Shown here one piece after another: positions 38,766-52,204 of a stretch of 64,000 nt of DNA. The notes beneath the pieces were generated by a model, which saw only the letters and a list, made by a program, of their open reading frames with translations, was not told the DNA's origin and did not search any database. Location: positions 182,501 through 246,500 of the forward strand of contig JAJNNQ010000008.1 in NCBI GenBank assembly GCA_027886175.1, in the 5' to 3' direction. Numbering within the stretch: the first letter of the stretch is position 1; the number at the start of each line of letters is the position of its first letter. The DNA comes from Phylloscopus collybita (Eukaryota > Chordata > Aves > Passeriformes > Phylloscopidae). Position numbers and translations under genes: made by a program.

Positions 38766-40440
38766 CCCAAACTGGGCTGCCAGGACAGCCAGGGGGTTTA
38801 GTCTGTAAATATCTCATCAACACCACTGAGTAGTTCCACCTGATATGCAGGTTGTACTTGGGTTCATATTATCTTTACTTGTTACTCAGCCAACTGAAGA
38901 CTCCCGTGCTCCAACACAAATTCCCTGTCTCTGTGCTTTGAAGCCACCCATAGTGACTGCATTTCACTACATGAACTACAGGTGTATCTCTTCCACTTTA
39001 AATTCTGCAGGCAGAAAGTCCACAGATGGCTACAGTGAAAACAACAACACTGAAATAACAGGAAGGTTTCTGTTTGCATCGCAAAGTGTTGCAGTTCTAA
39101 ATGCATTGGATGTCATTTCTGTCAATAACAAATGTTGTAATTATTAAATTAAATGTATTAAATGTAATTATTGTTCTAATTTCAATCTGTACAAATTTAC
39201 GAGCTCATTTTATGACCATCGATGAGCCCCCCATTTCTATTGCCCCACTGTCCTTCCAGTGCTGAAGGTTTCTCTGACAGGAAATTCCCTGAGCTGCAGA
39301 GTGCAATAAGGGAAATGAAATTCTCTGGACAGATTCCTAAATGCTGTGGCAGAGGAAAAAACTCCCTCTGCTTCTTCATCACAGTTCATAGAGAGAGGAG
39401 TGAGCTGCTGCCAGTCCCATGCTCAGCAAGGGGAGCACACCCTGCATCCCTGGATCAAGGATTTTCCTCTCCCGAAAACAGGCAGCCCAGAGGCTGACAC
39501 AGCCTTGCAGAACTCTGTCAGCATTTTATCAGCTTTGTACAGCACACTGAGGAACAAAGAAAGGCTATAATGAGGCACCTGGGCTGAACTGTGACATCCT
39601 CACCCCTAGACCTGATGAATTCTTCATCAGTTCATCCATAATTATAAAGGTAAGCATTAGTTTAAAAAACAATCTAACTAAATAATACATGGCCACAGCA
39701 AGATTAAATGTTTCTGGTAATACTGAGCTGAAGACAGAATGAGATTCTACCAAATAACAAAAAAGCCATGATCAAATCAAGAATAGGTAATGTTAATTCA
39801 ATAGGTAATGTTAAGTAACAGATCAGTGTAAGATATTAGCAAACTATAAAGTCAGGGATCTAGGAAGGGATCCAGTCTTTGGCCTAAAAATCCCAGCTGA
39901 AGCAATTTAGCGGATTCCATGACCTACACCACTTCCTTTGAAGTTTTTTTGCACTGACACCATAACCTCATGTGTGAATCAGTGTCAGAGTCAGCCATAA
40001 TTCCTCATTAGAGATTAATTCCTCTCTGGGAACTCACCCTTTCTTTTCCCCACAGTCTGGGCAAGTATGATTTTAAACTATCACCATCAACATATTTTAA
40101 AGACAGTATTTTCATTTCTTCATAGATCTGTAAGACCATAGGATCTGCTTTCAGTACTCACAGAGACCTCAGAGGCAAAATGAATACAAGAGGTTAAAAC
40201 CTGATATAGACAAGGCCTAAGACATTAGAATGCAAGTGCCTCAATAACAGAAATATGGATCATTCATGTACAGTGGGTTTATTTTCTTTCTGAAGGTCTT
40301 GGACTTAAAAAAATCAAATAAAAATGAAATACTGTGGTAAAAATAAAAACAAACCCTGTCTCATGTATAGACTGATATAACAACTGCCTGTTCACTGTTA
40401 AACAAACTCAACTGGCCTGTGTAGGTACATATCTTCTTCT

Positions 40441-40484
<44 letters not shown>

Positions 40485-42640
40485 CCTCCCTCCCTTTTGT
40501 TGTAGTTCCCAGAGTACAAAGTGTTGCCTCATCTTGCAGTGACCTTGAATATAAGCTCTCAAAGGTTTTTATTTCATTGCTACTTTGGGCAGAGTTACTC
40601 CCTTGAGAAAAATAACAGACCTGACAGCATGTTGGTTTTATTCAGCAGTGATTAAAGGTCAGACAGCTCAGAAAGAAGCTTACCACTGGATACCATGCCA
40701 TGTTTTCCAGTGCTACAAGATGATCCCAGCCCTGATATTTTCACCTACTATGTGTGAGGCTGATTCAGAAGAAAAGGGAGAAAGGAACTGCTTTCTTTTT
40801 TGAAGAATTAAGATTCACCCTCTTTTCACAAGTACAGCACAATGTGCTGTTTTAAAAAATTCTCACATTTTTGAGAAGACTTTTTTTTATCAATGTTAGA
40901 TAACATGTTTCACAAGGGTCTCCCAATCACAAGGTTTCAGTGAAATTAATAAGGACTAAGGCAAACCTTGAAGGGATCTTAAAGAGTGCCCAAGTTCATG
41001 TGAAATTAAATAGGTCTCAGTGCACAATGGTTTCCTGAAGGATGCACTTTAATAGGATGCCATACTCAAGTACAGTAGGCAACATTTTGAATGAATACAC
41101 AATGCTATTATTATTATTAATCTATTAGATGAGTTGATGCTCAGCAAAGATTTAAAAACTTATTACAATATATATTAAAGTAGAAATCCTATTTATACAG
41201 TTGTCCTACTGAAATATTTCTGATGATAAAACAGGGAAAGGTGCATGCAAACGTTAAGGTCTGATGTAAATCCCCTAATCTCTCGTTGCTCTGTCTTAAC
41301 ACAATGGCTGAATCTGATTCTGATTTGCCAGCTGCAGTTCTTTAACCTTTCAACTCACTAGACATTATCATGTTCCCTGCAATCATTCCTTTGGTGCATA
41401 CAGATAAGAATTCCAGCTACTCAGACGAGCAGAATTTTACATTCATTTTGCATAGAGATGCCAGCTCCAGGAGGAAAGCTGGAGAGAATTTGATACATCT
41501 CTTTTTTATGCTTCTTCTCTCAAAAGTTTCGCGGTATTGGTTTCTGGCTACCATCAAAGTGGCATTAAAATTTAATTTTAAAGTTATTCTATTCTCACAA
41601 GCTCTCATTTTGTGTAAAAATGTATATAAAATGTGGGGTTGTCTTTAGATGTTGTTGTTATGTATTAGTGCAGTTTGTGTCTGGTTCTTGTTTGGGAATC
41701 AATACAGAAAACTACACCCCTGTGTGATTCATACTTGTGGCTGATGCCTCAAAAATCACAAGACCTTTAACCCAGCAGTTAAAACATTTACCTGGAACCC
41801 TTTAGAGAAGTTTAATAGCTACACTTCCAGAGAAGAAATTCCCCATCCTAATTGAGGTGTCCACAGAGAGAACACAAATGACAAGCTGGGATTGGGCTCC
41901 CACAAAGGTTAATGTTTATGTAGAGATCTCCTTCGTAAAAGTATAGTGGCCCAAATGTATGTTTTGAAAGGCTCTGCAACACTCATCCAGTCCAAAAGAG
42001 CTTCGTTCAAGATGTACACTTCTTCAGTACTTCTCCTTCATCATAAACTTTTATTCTTCATAAAAGATTCATTTCCCCAGGCCCATAAACTGACTACATC
42101 TAATTCAGTGTCGTTTTACAAATCCTTCCATTCCTGGCATCAATCAAATGCAGCTGGCTTTCAAACCACAAAACAACAGCTTGCTGCATTATCATGTTAA
42201 ACAATATATGTAAACTGATCAGGCTGGGGAAGGAATGTCTGCAAAATCAGCAACTTGGTTGTGCTGTGATGTGATGAGCAGGAATCCAGGGAGGAAACTC
42301 TCCCAGGAAAGCTGCAGTTGTGTCTTGGTGTGTCTCAACATTCAGGGTTTGTTTGTCACACTTTCTGGGCAGAATGCCTCAGAATTCCCAGAATCAGTCA
42401 GAACCTCCCACTGCACCTCCCAGGGTTCCTCGTTGGTCAGACACAGATCCTGCTCCCAGGCCTGTGCTCCAGGGGCTGCAGCCATCAGTGTTGATTATTT
42501 GAGAATATTGGCAAAATCTCCCCTTACACATCAAGAGGTAATATATAACACATGCACAGTTTTGGAGTGATTGGAACAGAGGGTTTCTTGGGAAAATCTC
42601 TTTGGCATTTTGTTAATAACTTCTTAATAACCTGTCTCAC
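38766..42640. other. Intronic sequence upstream of the exon
   Basis: Unique AT-rich sequence with one long homopolymer (T42, 40443-40484). No open frame looks like protein, and no CR1 was seen. Confidence 0.6.
40432..40484 (+). repeat. Poly-T (T42) with TTC lead-in
   Basis: Three to four TTC triplets are followed by 42 uninterrupted T, the longest homopolymer in the window. On the host transcript strand it is poly-A. Confidence 0.93.
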
Positions 42641-42787
42641 CCTTTTCCTTTTCCTTTTCCTTTTCCTTTTCCTTTTCCTTTTCCTTTTCCTTTTCCTTTT
42701 CCTTTCCTTTTTCCTTTCCTTTCCTTTCCTTTCCTTTCCTTTCCTTTCCTTTCCTTTCCTTTCCTTTCCTTTCCTTTCCTTTCCTTC
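42641..42787 (+). repeat. Polypyrimidine array, (CCTTTT)10 then (CCTTT)n
   Basis: Ten perfect CCTTTT hexamers (42641-42700), a short irregular junction, then about 15 TTCCT pentamers (42711-42785). The plus strand is pure pyrimidine over about 147 bases. The host transcript carries AAAAGG/AAAGG. Mirror symmetry and strand purity make triplex DNA possible. Open frames on both strands here are artefacts. Confidence 0.97.
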
Positions 42788-45700
42788 ACTGAAGAGTTGT
42801 GTTTCCACCTTCTCCACAAGTTCAGCTGTCTACATACATAATATCAATTGCACAATGGTGTATTTTCCAAAAGTACAGATATTTTAACCCAAGAAGAAGG
42901 ACAAAGAGTGAAAAATGGGATGAAGAAGGGAGAAATCAAGAGGGTTACCTGCTTCTCTAGAGCCCAACTTTCAGAAACTGGAACAAAGCAGGAAGCCCTC
43001 CTGACTATGTTCTCATCATAACTAATTTCATGTTTGATTATCATTTTGTACTTTAAGACAAAAGGCCCCAGGGGAGCAAAACAAATATAAGAAGAAAAGT
43101 CTATTATGATTCCAGTCAAGGACATTTGAATTGCAATTATGTGTATCATTAAAAACTTGCTCAATAAAGAAGATATTTAGTAAGAATTATTGAATTCAAG
43201 CTTTGAGCATATCTTTTATTTGTACAGGGCAATAATTTTTTATCCTGCAGGGCTTCCACACGTATTTAGATGTCTGGCAGGCTCTTTTAAGCTCTGGATT
43301 GGATGGCCTCACTGAGCTGCACCCTGGGAATGCCCTGTACTGCAGCCAGCAGGACTGGAAGGGTGAACTGGTGAACTCTCAGCCGTGGAATGAATAACAA
43401 ACAAACTTCTCCTGGTACACAAAAGAAACTTCAGTAATACCAAATAGAGATGAAACACTGTCAAGAGCTGTTGCTATCTATAGAGAGCTAATGCAGTCAG
43501 AAGCATATAAATTGAGTAAGAAATAATGGGGCATTCCCAGCTGAATGTCATGACAGAGCAGAGAAGATGTATGGGCAGGTCAACCTTTAGCAATACTGGT
43601 ATTTAACCTTGTTTTCCCATGAGCAGCACAGTTGTTTTGGCAGAATGAATTATTCACTCCTGGGATGTTTGGAACATGACTTATACACAGGCCTGTCCCC
43701 AGCCACACTGCAGCCACTGTCACACTGTGAGAACAATGTGAAGAGCTCTCAGGTATTCCCTGCTCCAGGCCAGACATTGATCTATGAAATGTCAGTAAGG
43801 GAATTTGCATTAGCTGGAGTTATGTGACATGGATCTTACTTTGGTGAGTTGTATTTTGCCTGCAGTGCTGTGGATGTTTCCTCCTTTATGGTAAAATTGT
43901 GTGGTGAAAACATGGAAAATTGTTAGCCCCACCTAGGATTCCCAATTTGTGTTTTATTGTCTGTACACCAGGTTATGACATTTCATGGTAGCATAGTCAT
44001 ACTGAAATTTATCTCTATTATGTGCAGGTATAAGAAATTGTGAAGAATGTAATTTATTCTCTCAGAACACCAAGTTCCCCTTCCCAGATTCTGTGCTGTA
44101 CAAAACTCATGATCCCCAAACACAAAAACCATTTTAGACTCTGTGCATCTTCCCACACACAAAGGAAAAAACAATTAAAGAGAAAATGCATGAAGAATTT
44201 TGTCTTATAGACTACAGATAGCATGAAACAGGTTTTTGTATGAGGAGTAAAATCAATGAAGTCTAATTTCCTATCTGGTACTGCCCAAAAGTTTATCCCC
44301 TGAATAGATGAGATGATGTTTTTTAGAGGGATCACAAAAACAGACCTAACATAGCTCTGCATTCCCCTCAACAGTTCTCCCAGTTCTGCTCATCACTGTG
44401 CCCCCTTCAGCAAACCATCCTTCCTTGCCCAGGCAAGGGGAATCCTTCACACTTGTTCATTTACAGTCTCTCCAGATGGACTGGGAATTGCAAGTTTAGT
44501 AAAAGAGGGCTTAGGACAATGGAGATACAGCTGAAAAAATAAAAAAAAACCCACTGTTCTTCCTCCAGATATAAACAGGCTGCAGGTTTAAGCAAATCAC
44601 CAAAGATTTTTTCTTAACCAGGATTCTCCCTAAGTAAAAATGTCACACTCTCGTGTCTGTTTCCCTTTTGACCAGCAAAGTTTATTAAGAAAAGGCATGA
44701 ATTACTTCTTGGCTCATGACCATAAGCCATAAAATGTCCCACTGTTCTAATATTCTAAGTGCCAATTCATAACATAATCTTGTATGTCAGATCACATAAT
44801 TCATAAAGCAATATAACACATTCCCTTGAAGTAAATGGTTTAATGTAAATGATGATATGCACTGAACATCTCGCAGCAGGCCAACATGACAGAGCAGTGA
44901 TTTATGAGTGAAAGAATATCTATTCAACATACAAAGAGCAAGATTCAGCCCCAGGCATGAGAGGCACAAAGGGCCCACATTCTCTCTGGAGTTTGACTAG
45001 CGCTAGAAATCAATCAGGAAAGTCACAACAAATAGAGACTAGATGAGACATTTCAACATCAACCCCCTAAAAACAAGGCAGGACTGTTCCTAAAAAAAGA
45101 CACACAAGCATATTGGCTTCTTTGCTGAAAGGTCAAGGTGCAGAAGTTTCCAGAATACCTGTGTAACTTATCACCACAAGTGCATTTGGCTAACAGCAAA
45201 GCCCAGATCCCAGGAGGGGTTTGGTCAATGCCAGCTGAACTCCAGCTGCAGCAGGGGAGGTGGAGGGTGCTGAGTTTTCCCTCTGCTTTTACAAAACTCT
45301 CAGAGGTAAAGAGCCCAAGACTCGACACCTCCTGCCCAAAGTGCCCTGCTCAGACACTGAGCCCCTTTGATCTGAACTGCCTGACACCTGAAGCTTTTTG
45401 TCAGAGATGCTCACCACCCACGTGATGCACCGTGCTGTTTTCCCAGGTCCCATGGAAAATTGGAATTGCCTGCAATCATTCAAATTTGATTTCAGGCATA
45501 TGCAAGCTGTTTAAATGCAGATGCAAACTTTATAGTCAAGGGCAAGCAGAGAGCTTACTAAAAATATATATTCTCTGCTTCTTTCTATTTTATAATCCAA
45601 ATGTTTTCTTTTAGCTTTTCTTTACCTTTTTTTCTTAACAGTTTCCCATTTTTTACCCTTCCCTCCTTATCTGGGTGGTAGAGTTTTGGCCAGGGCAATG

Positions 45701-48700
45701 GAAATTGTTAATAGACAGCAAATTTTTAAGTCCTACAAATAAATAAGGCCTGATGTAAATTTAATTTCCAGAAATACCCATGAGAAATTACCTCTTGAAT
45801 GTGGTAGAAAGCTTCCCCTAAACTTCATGACAAAAAAATAAACCAGGAAAAAATTAGATTAATCATTTAGCTTTCTCCCCCAAAAAAGAAGCTAATATCC
45901 AGCTTCTCCCAACCTCTAGGCAGGGTGGCATTCTTAATCAAGATAAATGCAGAAAAGAAAATAGAGGTTTCGGAGACTTCAGTTAGGTTAGTGAAAAAGG
46001 ATTGACAATTATTTGCATTCTGAACTTCTGGGAGAGAACTGACCATCTTTCACTTCAAAGCCACCTACATCTTGTCTCCATCCAGGCCTGCCAAGCAGAA
46101 TTAGAATTCTGAGTACTTACAGGAATGGCAACAGAACCAAGTACAGACCCTTCTCTTAACCCTTATTAAACAAAACACTGCTGATCACCCAGTTCACATC
46201 CATCAAGCCAGGAAAAACTCTGGATTTACAGACCAAACTGCACTCCCCGTTTCTTGGTGAACAGTCCAGGTATATCTTATCCCACAACACTTTCACAGCA
46301 CCAGTGTCCTTTGGAAAGGAAACTTGGGACACTGGGAGGGAGGGACCAGCAGTGTGTTTTAAATCAGGAGTATATTAAAATTGAACAATGCTTGATAATG
46401 AAAATGAGAAAAAGTATTTTTCCTTTCATCCCAACAGCAAATTATTCCAAATTGGAAAAAAAAAACAAAAAACCTCCTCAAAATAGAACAGTGTAATGTA
46501 TGGACACTAAGTTTTAAAACACTAAAAATTACAGTGAGAACTGGGTAATAAGAAGCCCAGGCTACACTCTGTGTGTATATTCTGCATGTGTTCCAGAAAA
46601 ACAACAGAATGGAGAGATTTTTCTAAGAAAGGAACATTTTCACAGATTTCAATAATCTTTTGATCAGGGCCACACTCACAGATGGAAGATCTCATTCCAT
46701 AAATTACCTACTTTTGTAAAGGAATTGACTGACTTCTTACAAATATAAGAAAGGCAGCAATTACCCTCCCCTGTCTCAGTGGGCTTTAATCAAAAACACG
46801 TCATTGCTTCACAGAAATCACTTTGCACTGTTCTTCTATGTCCAAGTAAGGTACCCTGGCATCCCTCCTGATTAAAAAGTAATATTATTATGTTTTAAAA
46901 AGATCTCTTAGTGCAAGGTCAATCCTCCCTGATTGGAAACGTTTTTTGAGACAGTGGGCCAGAATTTCTGTTGATCTAATTCAGCCCAGCACTACTAAAG
47001 CAGAGATTTATCTTAGGTGAGGCTGTGGAATACAGGATTGACCTTGGAGGTCTGTATTAGGCATACACAGCATTACTTTGCCTTTATTCCCTTTTTACCT
47101 CCCTAATTTCTCACTTCAATAAATGTGAAATGAAAGAGAAAACAAATGGATGATCTGTGGCATTTTGTTTTAATTTTTTGGTGCCTCTTCTCCATTGGAC
47201 CCTTTTTCTTTTTGCTACCAGCAACTTACAGAGGTATCCAATTTTTCACATGGATGTAGGGTTATGAATATACAGCACCACAGACTTCAGCAATTAGTGC
47301 ACCTGGGAAGTTCTCATCTTTACTCCTTGCCTGTTAACTAATATGAACTGGCTGTGCTTTAATCTCAAATTACAAAGTGGGAATAGAATTGAAACCCCCG
47401 AGTCTGTCACTGGGACTCTCAGCACCTCCATCCATCCAAATTAACCCAGATGAGCTGAGGGTGCTTCAATATTACAAAAGCAGTGCTAATGAAAGAAGAA
47501 CCAGATGTCCTAATGAGGAGGCAAATCATCTCACATGGCTTCTCCCTTCCTCTGCAGGAACCAGGGCACACACTTAATTCTGATGGATTATTTCATCTTT
47601 GTATTGATTTCGTCGTCAAGTCCCAGCCATTTGATCTATTAAACATCTGAGAGTTTTTATCTGAGGGATAAGTGTTTCCATCATAATACAGGAGCTTTTT
47701 AGATGAGTTTTGTTTTTCTTCCCCCTCTTCTGCAGCTGAACTCCTGGATAAATTATTTGGTTGGTCTCGTAGTGTCTGCCCTGTTGAACTTATTTAAATT
47801 CACCCTGCCTGAGCAATATTTCATAATGGACTTCACTGCTGGATCCAATAAATAAACTGGGTAACTACTCCCTGTTCTTCATTCAGAGAATTGCATTAAG
47901 TCCATTGCAATTTTCTGGATAAATCATATCACAGATGCAGTCATTCCTATTAAAACTACAAACAGAAGTGGAATATTTAATTTTAAGGTCTCGAAGTAAG
48001 CATGGAACAAAGCCTTAGTGAGGATGATAAGGCATGTCTTGGAAAGATATCCCTAGAAAGGATTCATTCTTCCCACATGCATTCTCCTGAGCCCAGTTCA
48101 ACAGCTGCCCACTGTACAGGAGTCCACAAGAGGAAGGGTTAACACCACCAGCTATTCTGGAAACCTGCACTTCAAATTGGTCAGCCTTTAAATCAGGTCC
48201 ACACAGCTCATTCCCAAAGAGTGATCTGGAATAACAGAAGATGGAATTGGTTTTCACCTTTTTCCCCATCTTGAGACTGAAGTATCTGCATGTTTCTACA
48301 ATCTTTTCAGCAATTCTTCAAATGATCTTTTGGGTTAAATTATATTTTAAAGCCACTGATAGCCAAGTCTATTCAGATGCTGCAAGAGTGTGCTCTGTGA
48401 TTTTAAAACAGGCCATTAAAACTATTTTGTATAAATCACAGGTTTCAAAACTATCAATATTTGTAACAAGAACACAATTTGGGGTGTGTGACATATATTT
48501 TCAGTAGGGATCCTGATATTCTTTCCCGAATTGAGTCATTAATTAAATTGCTTAGTTCAGTAAGTGTGATTAATTCCACTTAGTTAGAGTTTTAGGGTCA
48601 GATATCCAGTCTTCTAGGGGTTTTTTATATTCACTAAAGAGGGACCAACAATTTTGGATGCAGTTCATGTCCCTCTAACATAAAAATTTAGGAAAGGTGA

Positions 48701-51700
48701 GATGAAGCATCTTTAGAAGTGCTTAATTCTGGGTGAAATCTAACTGTGAGAAGACACCAAACTCCAGGGCACTCAAAAGATGTGTTTTTAATTATCTATT
48801 CATTCTGCCCATGGAAAGTAGGGTTAGAATAAAATGGTTCTGCTGTACTTTTGTTCTGGTACCACAGACTCCAGAACCCTTTCCCTCCCCTTCTCACGAC
48901 TGCTTGGGGCTGAAGGGATCTTTGTGCTGCACAACTTTACAGCCTGAACTGGCACCTGACCCCTCTGAGTGGAGCCCTGCAAGGACTGAAAGCAGGCCAA
49001 GGTATCTCTGGTTTTATTCCCTTAGAATGGATGCATCATGTTGGGAAGAGACCTTAAACAACAAATCAAGATATTTTAACTCTCTGTGTAATTGATTTAG
49101 TACTGAAAGGGCTACATTATGTCCCTGCAAAGAAAATATGAGCATGGAAAAGCTTCTGTACGTCCATAAACCACCTAAATATTGACTCCTTAATGTAAAA
49201 TTAATAATTAAGCACAGAACAGGTCACGATAGATCACTGCCAGCAATTGGGTACTTAGAGATCATAAAGATTTGTGGGGCTGTGTGCAGATATGGTGTCA
49301 TTAAGTCAGAGGCTTGCTCAAGTACATTTATACTTTAATTTAATACATTTATACTTTATAAATGCACATATTCCTCCTTGGGCAAAAAGAAAACAAACAT
49401 CAGTCAGTGCCAAATTGTCCTAAGAAAGAAGAGCCAGAAAGAGATTTCCAATTTTTAAATTTCTACTCTTCCACTGGGTACTTTTCCACCACCCTCAGCC
49501 TGAGCACACTTAAAATTCAAGTTTTCAGCTCAGGGTTTCAGTGAAATCTTGTCTCCTGGGGAGAAGGAGGGTGTGGTCTGTGTAAGGGATGTCCTGGATG
49601 GAGCCATCACAGGTTGGTCCATTCCATCCATCCCCTTTCCCTGTTTGAAGTGAACTGGGAGGCAAACTGGGCTCAGGTGCTCCTGCCTTGGGTTCCCTGT
49701 TGGCATCTGCCCTCACAATTCCCAGTGCTGAAGGTGTCCATACCAATAGACCACAAAGCTCAAGGGCAATCTGTAAACACCTTTTGCCAAACCCATTCAC
49801 AGAGTTTCCCTTCAGCCTCAGTTCTTTTGTAATTTTGAGTGGAGCCCTGCGTGGAAGAATGAAAATTCCAAACAATATCAACCTTCAGGGTACAGTCCCT
49901 GAGACGGTTTCTTCCATACAAAAAACTTCAGTTAAATAATCAAGTAAGAAATATTTTACTTCAAACCCCTGTGATTTATTTGTTTGTTTTCCCAGTAACT
50001 TTTATGAAATCCTACTTTCTAGGGATGTGAGCTGTAAATCTCCCCAGCAATCAACAAGGTCAGCAAATGAGTCAGAGTTTTTGTCTCTGAGGTGTTTGCT
50101 AATGTCCATCCCTGCCCCTGCCACACACTTCATCATTAGATGAGATCATCAATAAATTGTTACACATGATATTTATATAAACAAAGGGTTGAGGATCACA
50201 GATTTCCCACTGCAGCTGTATTATAAATTCCTTGACTTTTGGCAAGACCAGTGACTTCCAAACCCTGTCACAAACTTAATATCCACTAACGAAAAAAAAA
50301 AAAAAAAGAAAAGAAAATAAAAATTAAAAAATCCCCAGATGTATCAAATTTGGTATCTTTACATTATAATTATTTTGTGTTTCTCTACAGCAACCCCCCT
50401 ATGACAGCTATAAATGAGCCACAATGATTTGTACCTATGGATAATGCATCAAACTGAAAGAACTGCAGCTTAAATCACATATTTAATCCATGACAGATCT
50501 GGAAAGCCTGAGAGGAAAGAGGCATTCCAGCGACAGGTACCAAAGTCCAGTGAAGTTATTCTGGATTTTTTAGGGCATTACCAGAAAGATGCATCAAATA
50601 ACTGCAAAATCTCTTGTGCTTGTAGCTCACTTAGCTTTTCATCCAGATGTGCTGCTTTAAAGAGAGAAAAGTTTGTGATTTCAGTCACTCCCACTCCACC
50701 TAAGAAGTGACCCATGGATACCAATCCCAGCAGATTTCTCCCAAGATTCTCTCACATTGTGTTTTCTGTGCCTGAACAGCCAGATCTGGCAGTCATCTTC
50801 TTTGCACTGAATTTATCTGCTGACACAGAATAACTACAAATTAAACCAAACGGGTAATTTGCTAAAGCAAATAAAAATGGCACGTTTTTGCAAGTTTCAC
50901 ACTCACACATAATATCAATATAGTTTAAAGATGTAAAGAAAAAAATCCAGCTGTGTATATCCATGCAAGCAGTGACTTTTAAAACTGCAAAACTGGTGGC
51001 AAGTTGGTTATGTTGTTAAAAGCACAGAAATACAGGTGCCAATAGCACTGGGAAAAAATAATTGAGGTAGGAGTAGGATGTTCTAAAAGAAATTAATCTC
51101 TAAAGATTTCAGGCATGTGATTTTTTTTTCTTTATATATTTTCTGAATTTTTCATATTTCCCTGGTTAATGACTTTCTATATGTATTAAAATATACATAA
51201 ATGTTAACCCCAAAGAGAATATATTTAATAACACATATTAAGACTTTATAGGGAAGCATTTATCTCTCTCTATTGAATACTAGGGCTATTTTCTGTCCTT
51301 GAAATGATCATGGATTAGGACTTGAAAATTAGTTTTACTTGAAACTTCTAGACACATTCAGACCTAGAAATCTGTGATTTAAAAATCTCTAATGTTCCAT
51401 ATAACTTTTGTGTTTAACAAATAAACCACTTGTTCCTTCTGAGCTTGCCATCCTCTCAGTTCCCTGTACCATGAAACACTGTGATCTCCTAACCAGTGTT
51501 TTATTTACTTGTCAAATATCACAATTATAAACCGGTTATTCTGAGGTTTTGCATGCAGTATAACAAAAAGCTGATGCAAGCTGAACAACTCAGCTGTGTG
51601 TATCCTGCAGGAACAGGTTCACTCTGATGCCTGGAATGCAGCCTGAGCCAAAACTCCCTCCCTTGGTTTGGGAATCTGCTGGTGCTGGGGCAGGAAATGA

Positions 51701-52081
51701 GAGTTTTGCTAGAAGCACTCTTCACACCTGGGTTCTGCACTAAATAAAACGGAAAGTGCTGCCTTTCTCTGATTTTGTCCCTAAATCAGTTCTTTCCTCT
51801 GCAGAGTTAGGAGGCAGTAGAAGCTGCAGCAAAGCACCTCTGAAGTTTTTATTCCAGTTTAGCAGCAGTTCAGGATATCATTCAGCAGCATCCCACTTGC
51901 AGAGGGACCTGGTTATGCTAATTTCAGAGGGATTTTAGCACATTTACACATAGGAGATACACTGATGAATGTTCTGTGGTGCATCACTTGTGGAATCTCC
52001 TGTGTGTGCTGCTGGAGCTCCACACACAGACATTTCCTGCTGCTTCCAAACAGTAACATTCCCATGCTCAGGAAAAAGGCA
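42788..52081. other. Intronic sequence without recognised genes
   Basis: Long AT-rich unique stretch with few simple repeats, apart from short A-runs (for example near 46456 and 50291-50306). The segment at about 47580-47870 is complex and repeat-free and might be conserved, but carries no specific signal. Open frames of 120 codons or fewer show no recognised domain. Confidence 0.6.
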
Positions 52082-52109
52082 TTATATAGGATATATAATA
52101 TATTCTGTA

Positions 52110-52204
52110 AAGGAATATATATATATATTATTATATATATTATTATATATTATTATTATATTTTATATATATATATAAAATATATATATATAAAATATAA
52201 TAAT
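52110..52204. repeat. AT-rich palindrome and (AT)n/(ATT)n tract
   Basis: The tract is A/T only for about 90 bases. Within it, 52152-52204 is an inverted repeat with two perfect 25-bp arms and a 3-base loop (AAA). The left arm starts ATTATTATATTTTATATATA. It could extrude as a cruciform in DNA or fold as a hairpin in RNA. Confidence 0.95.

Noticed and set aside
38527..38801. Forward frames across the exon
   Set aside because: They are antisense shadows of the cadherin exon, kept open by its high GC.
38467..38826. Taking the whole 119-codon minus frame as a gene starting at its ATG
   Set aside because: The first 36 codons and the last 24 are intron read-through. Splice sites at 38717 and 38539 bound the real exon.
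42524..42887. Lysine/arginine-rich and leucine/phenylalanine-rich open frames
   Set aside because: They are produced by the CCTTTT/CCTTT array on either strand, with no independent coding evidence.
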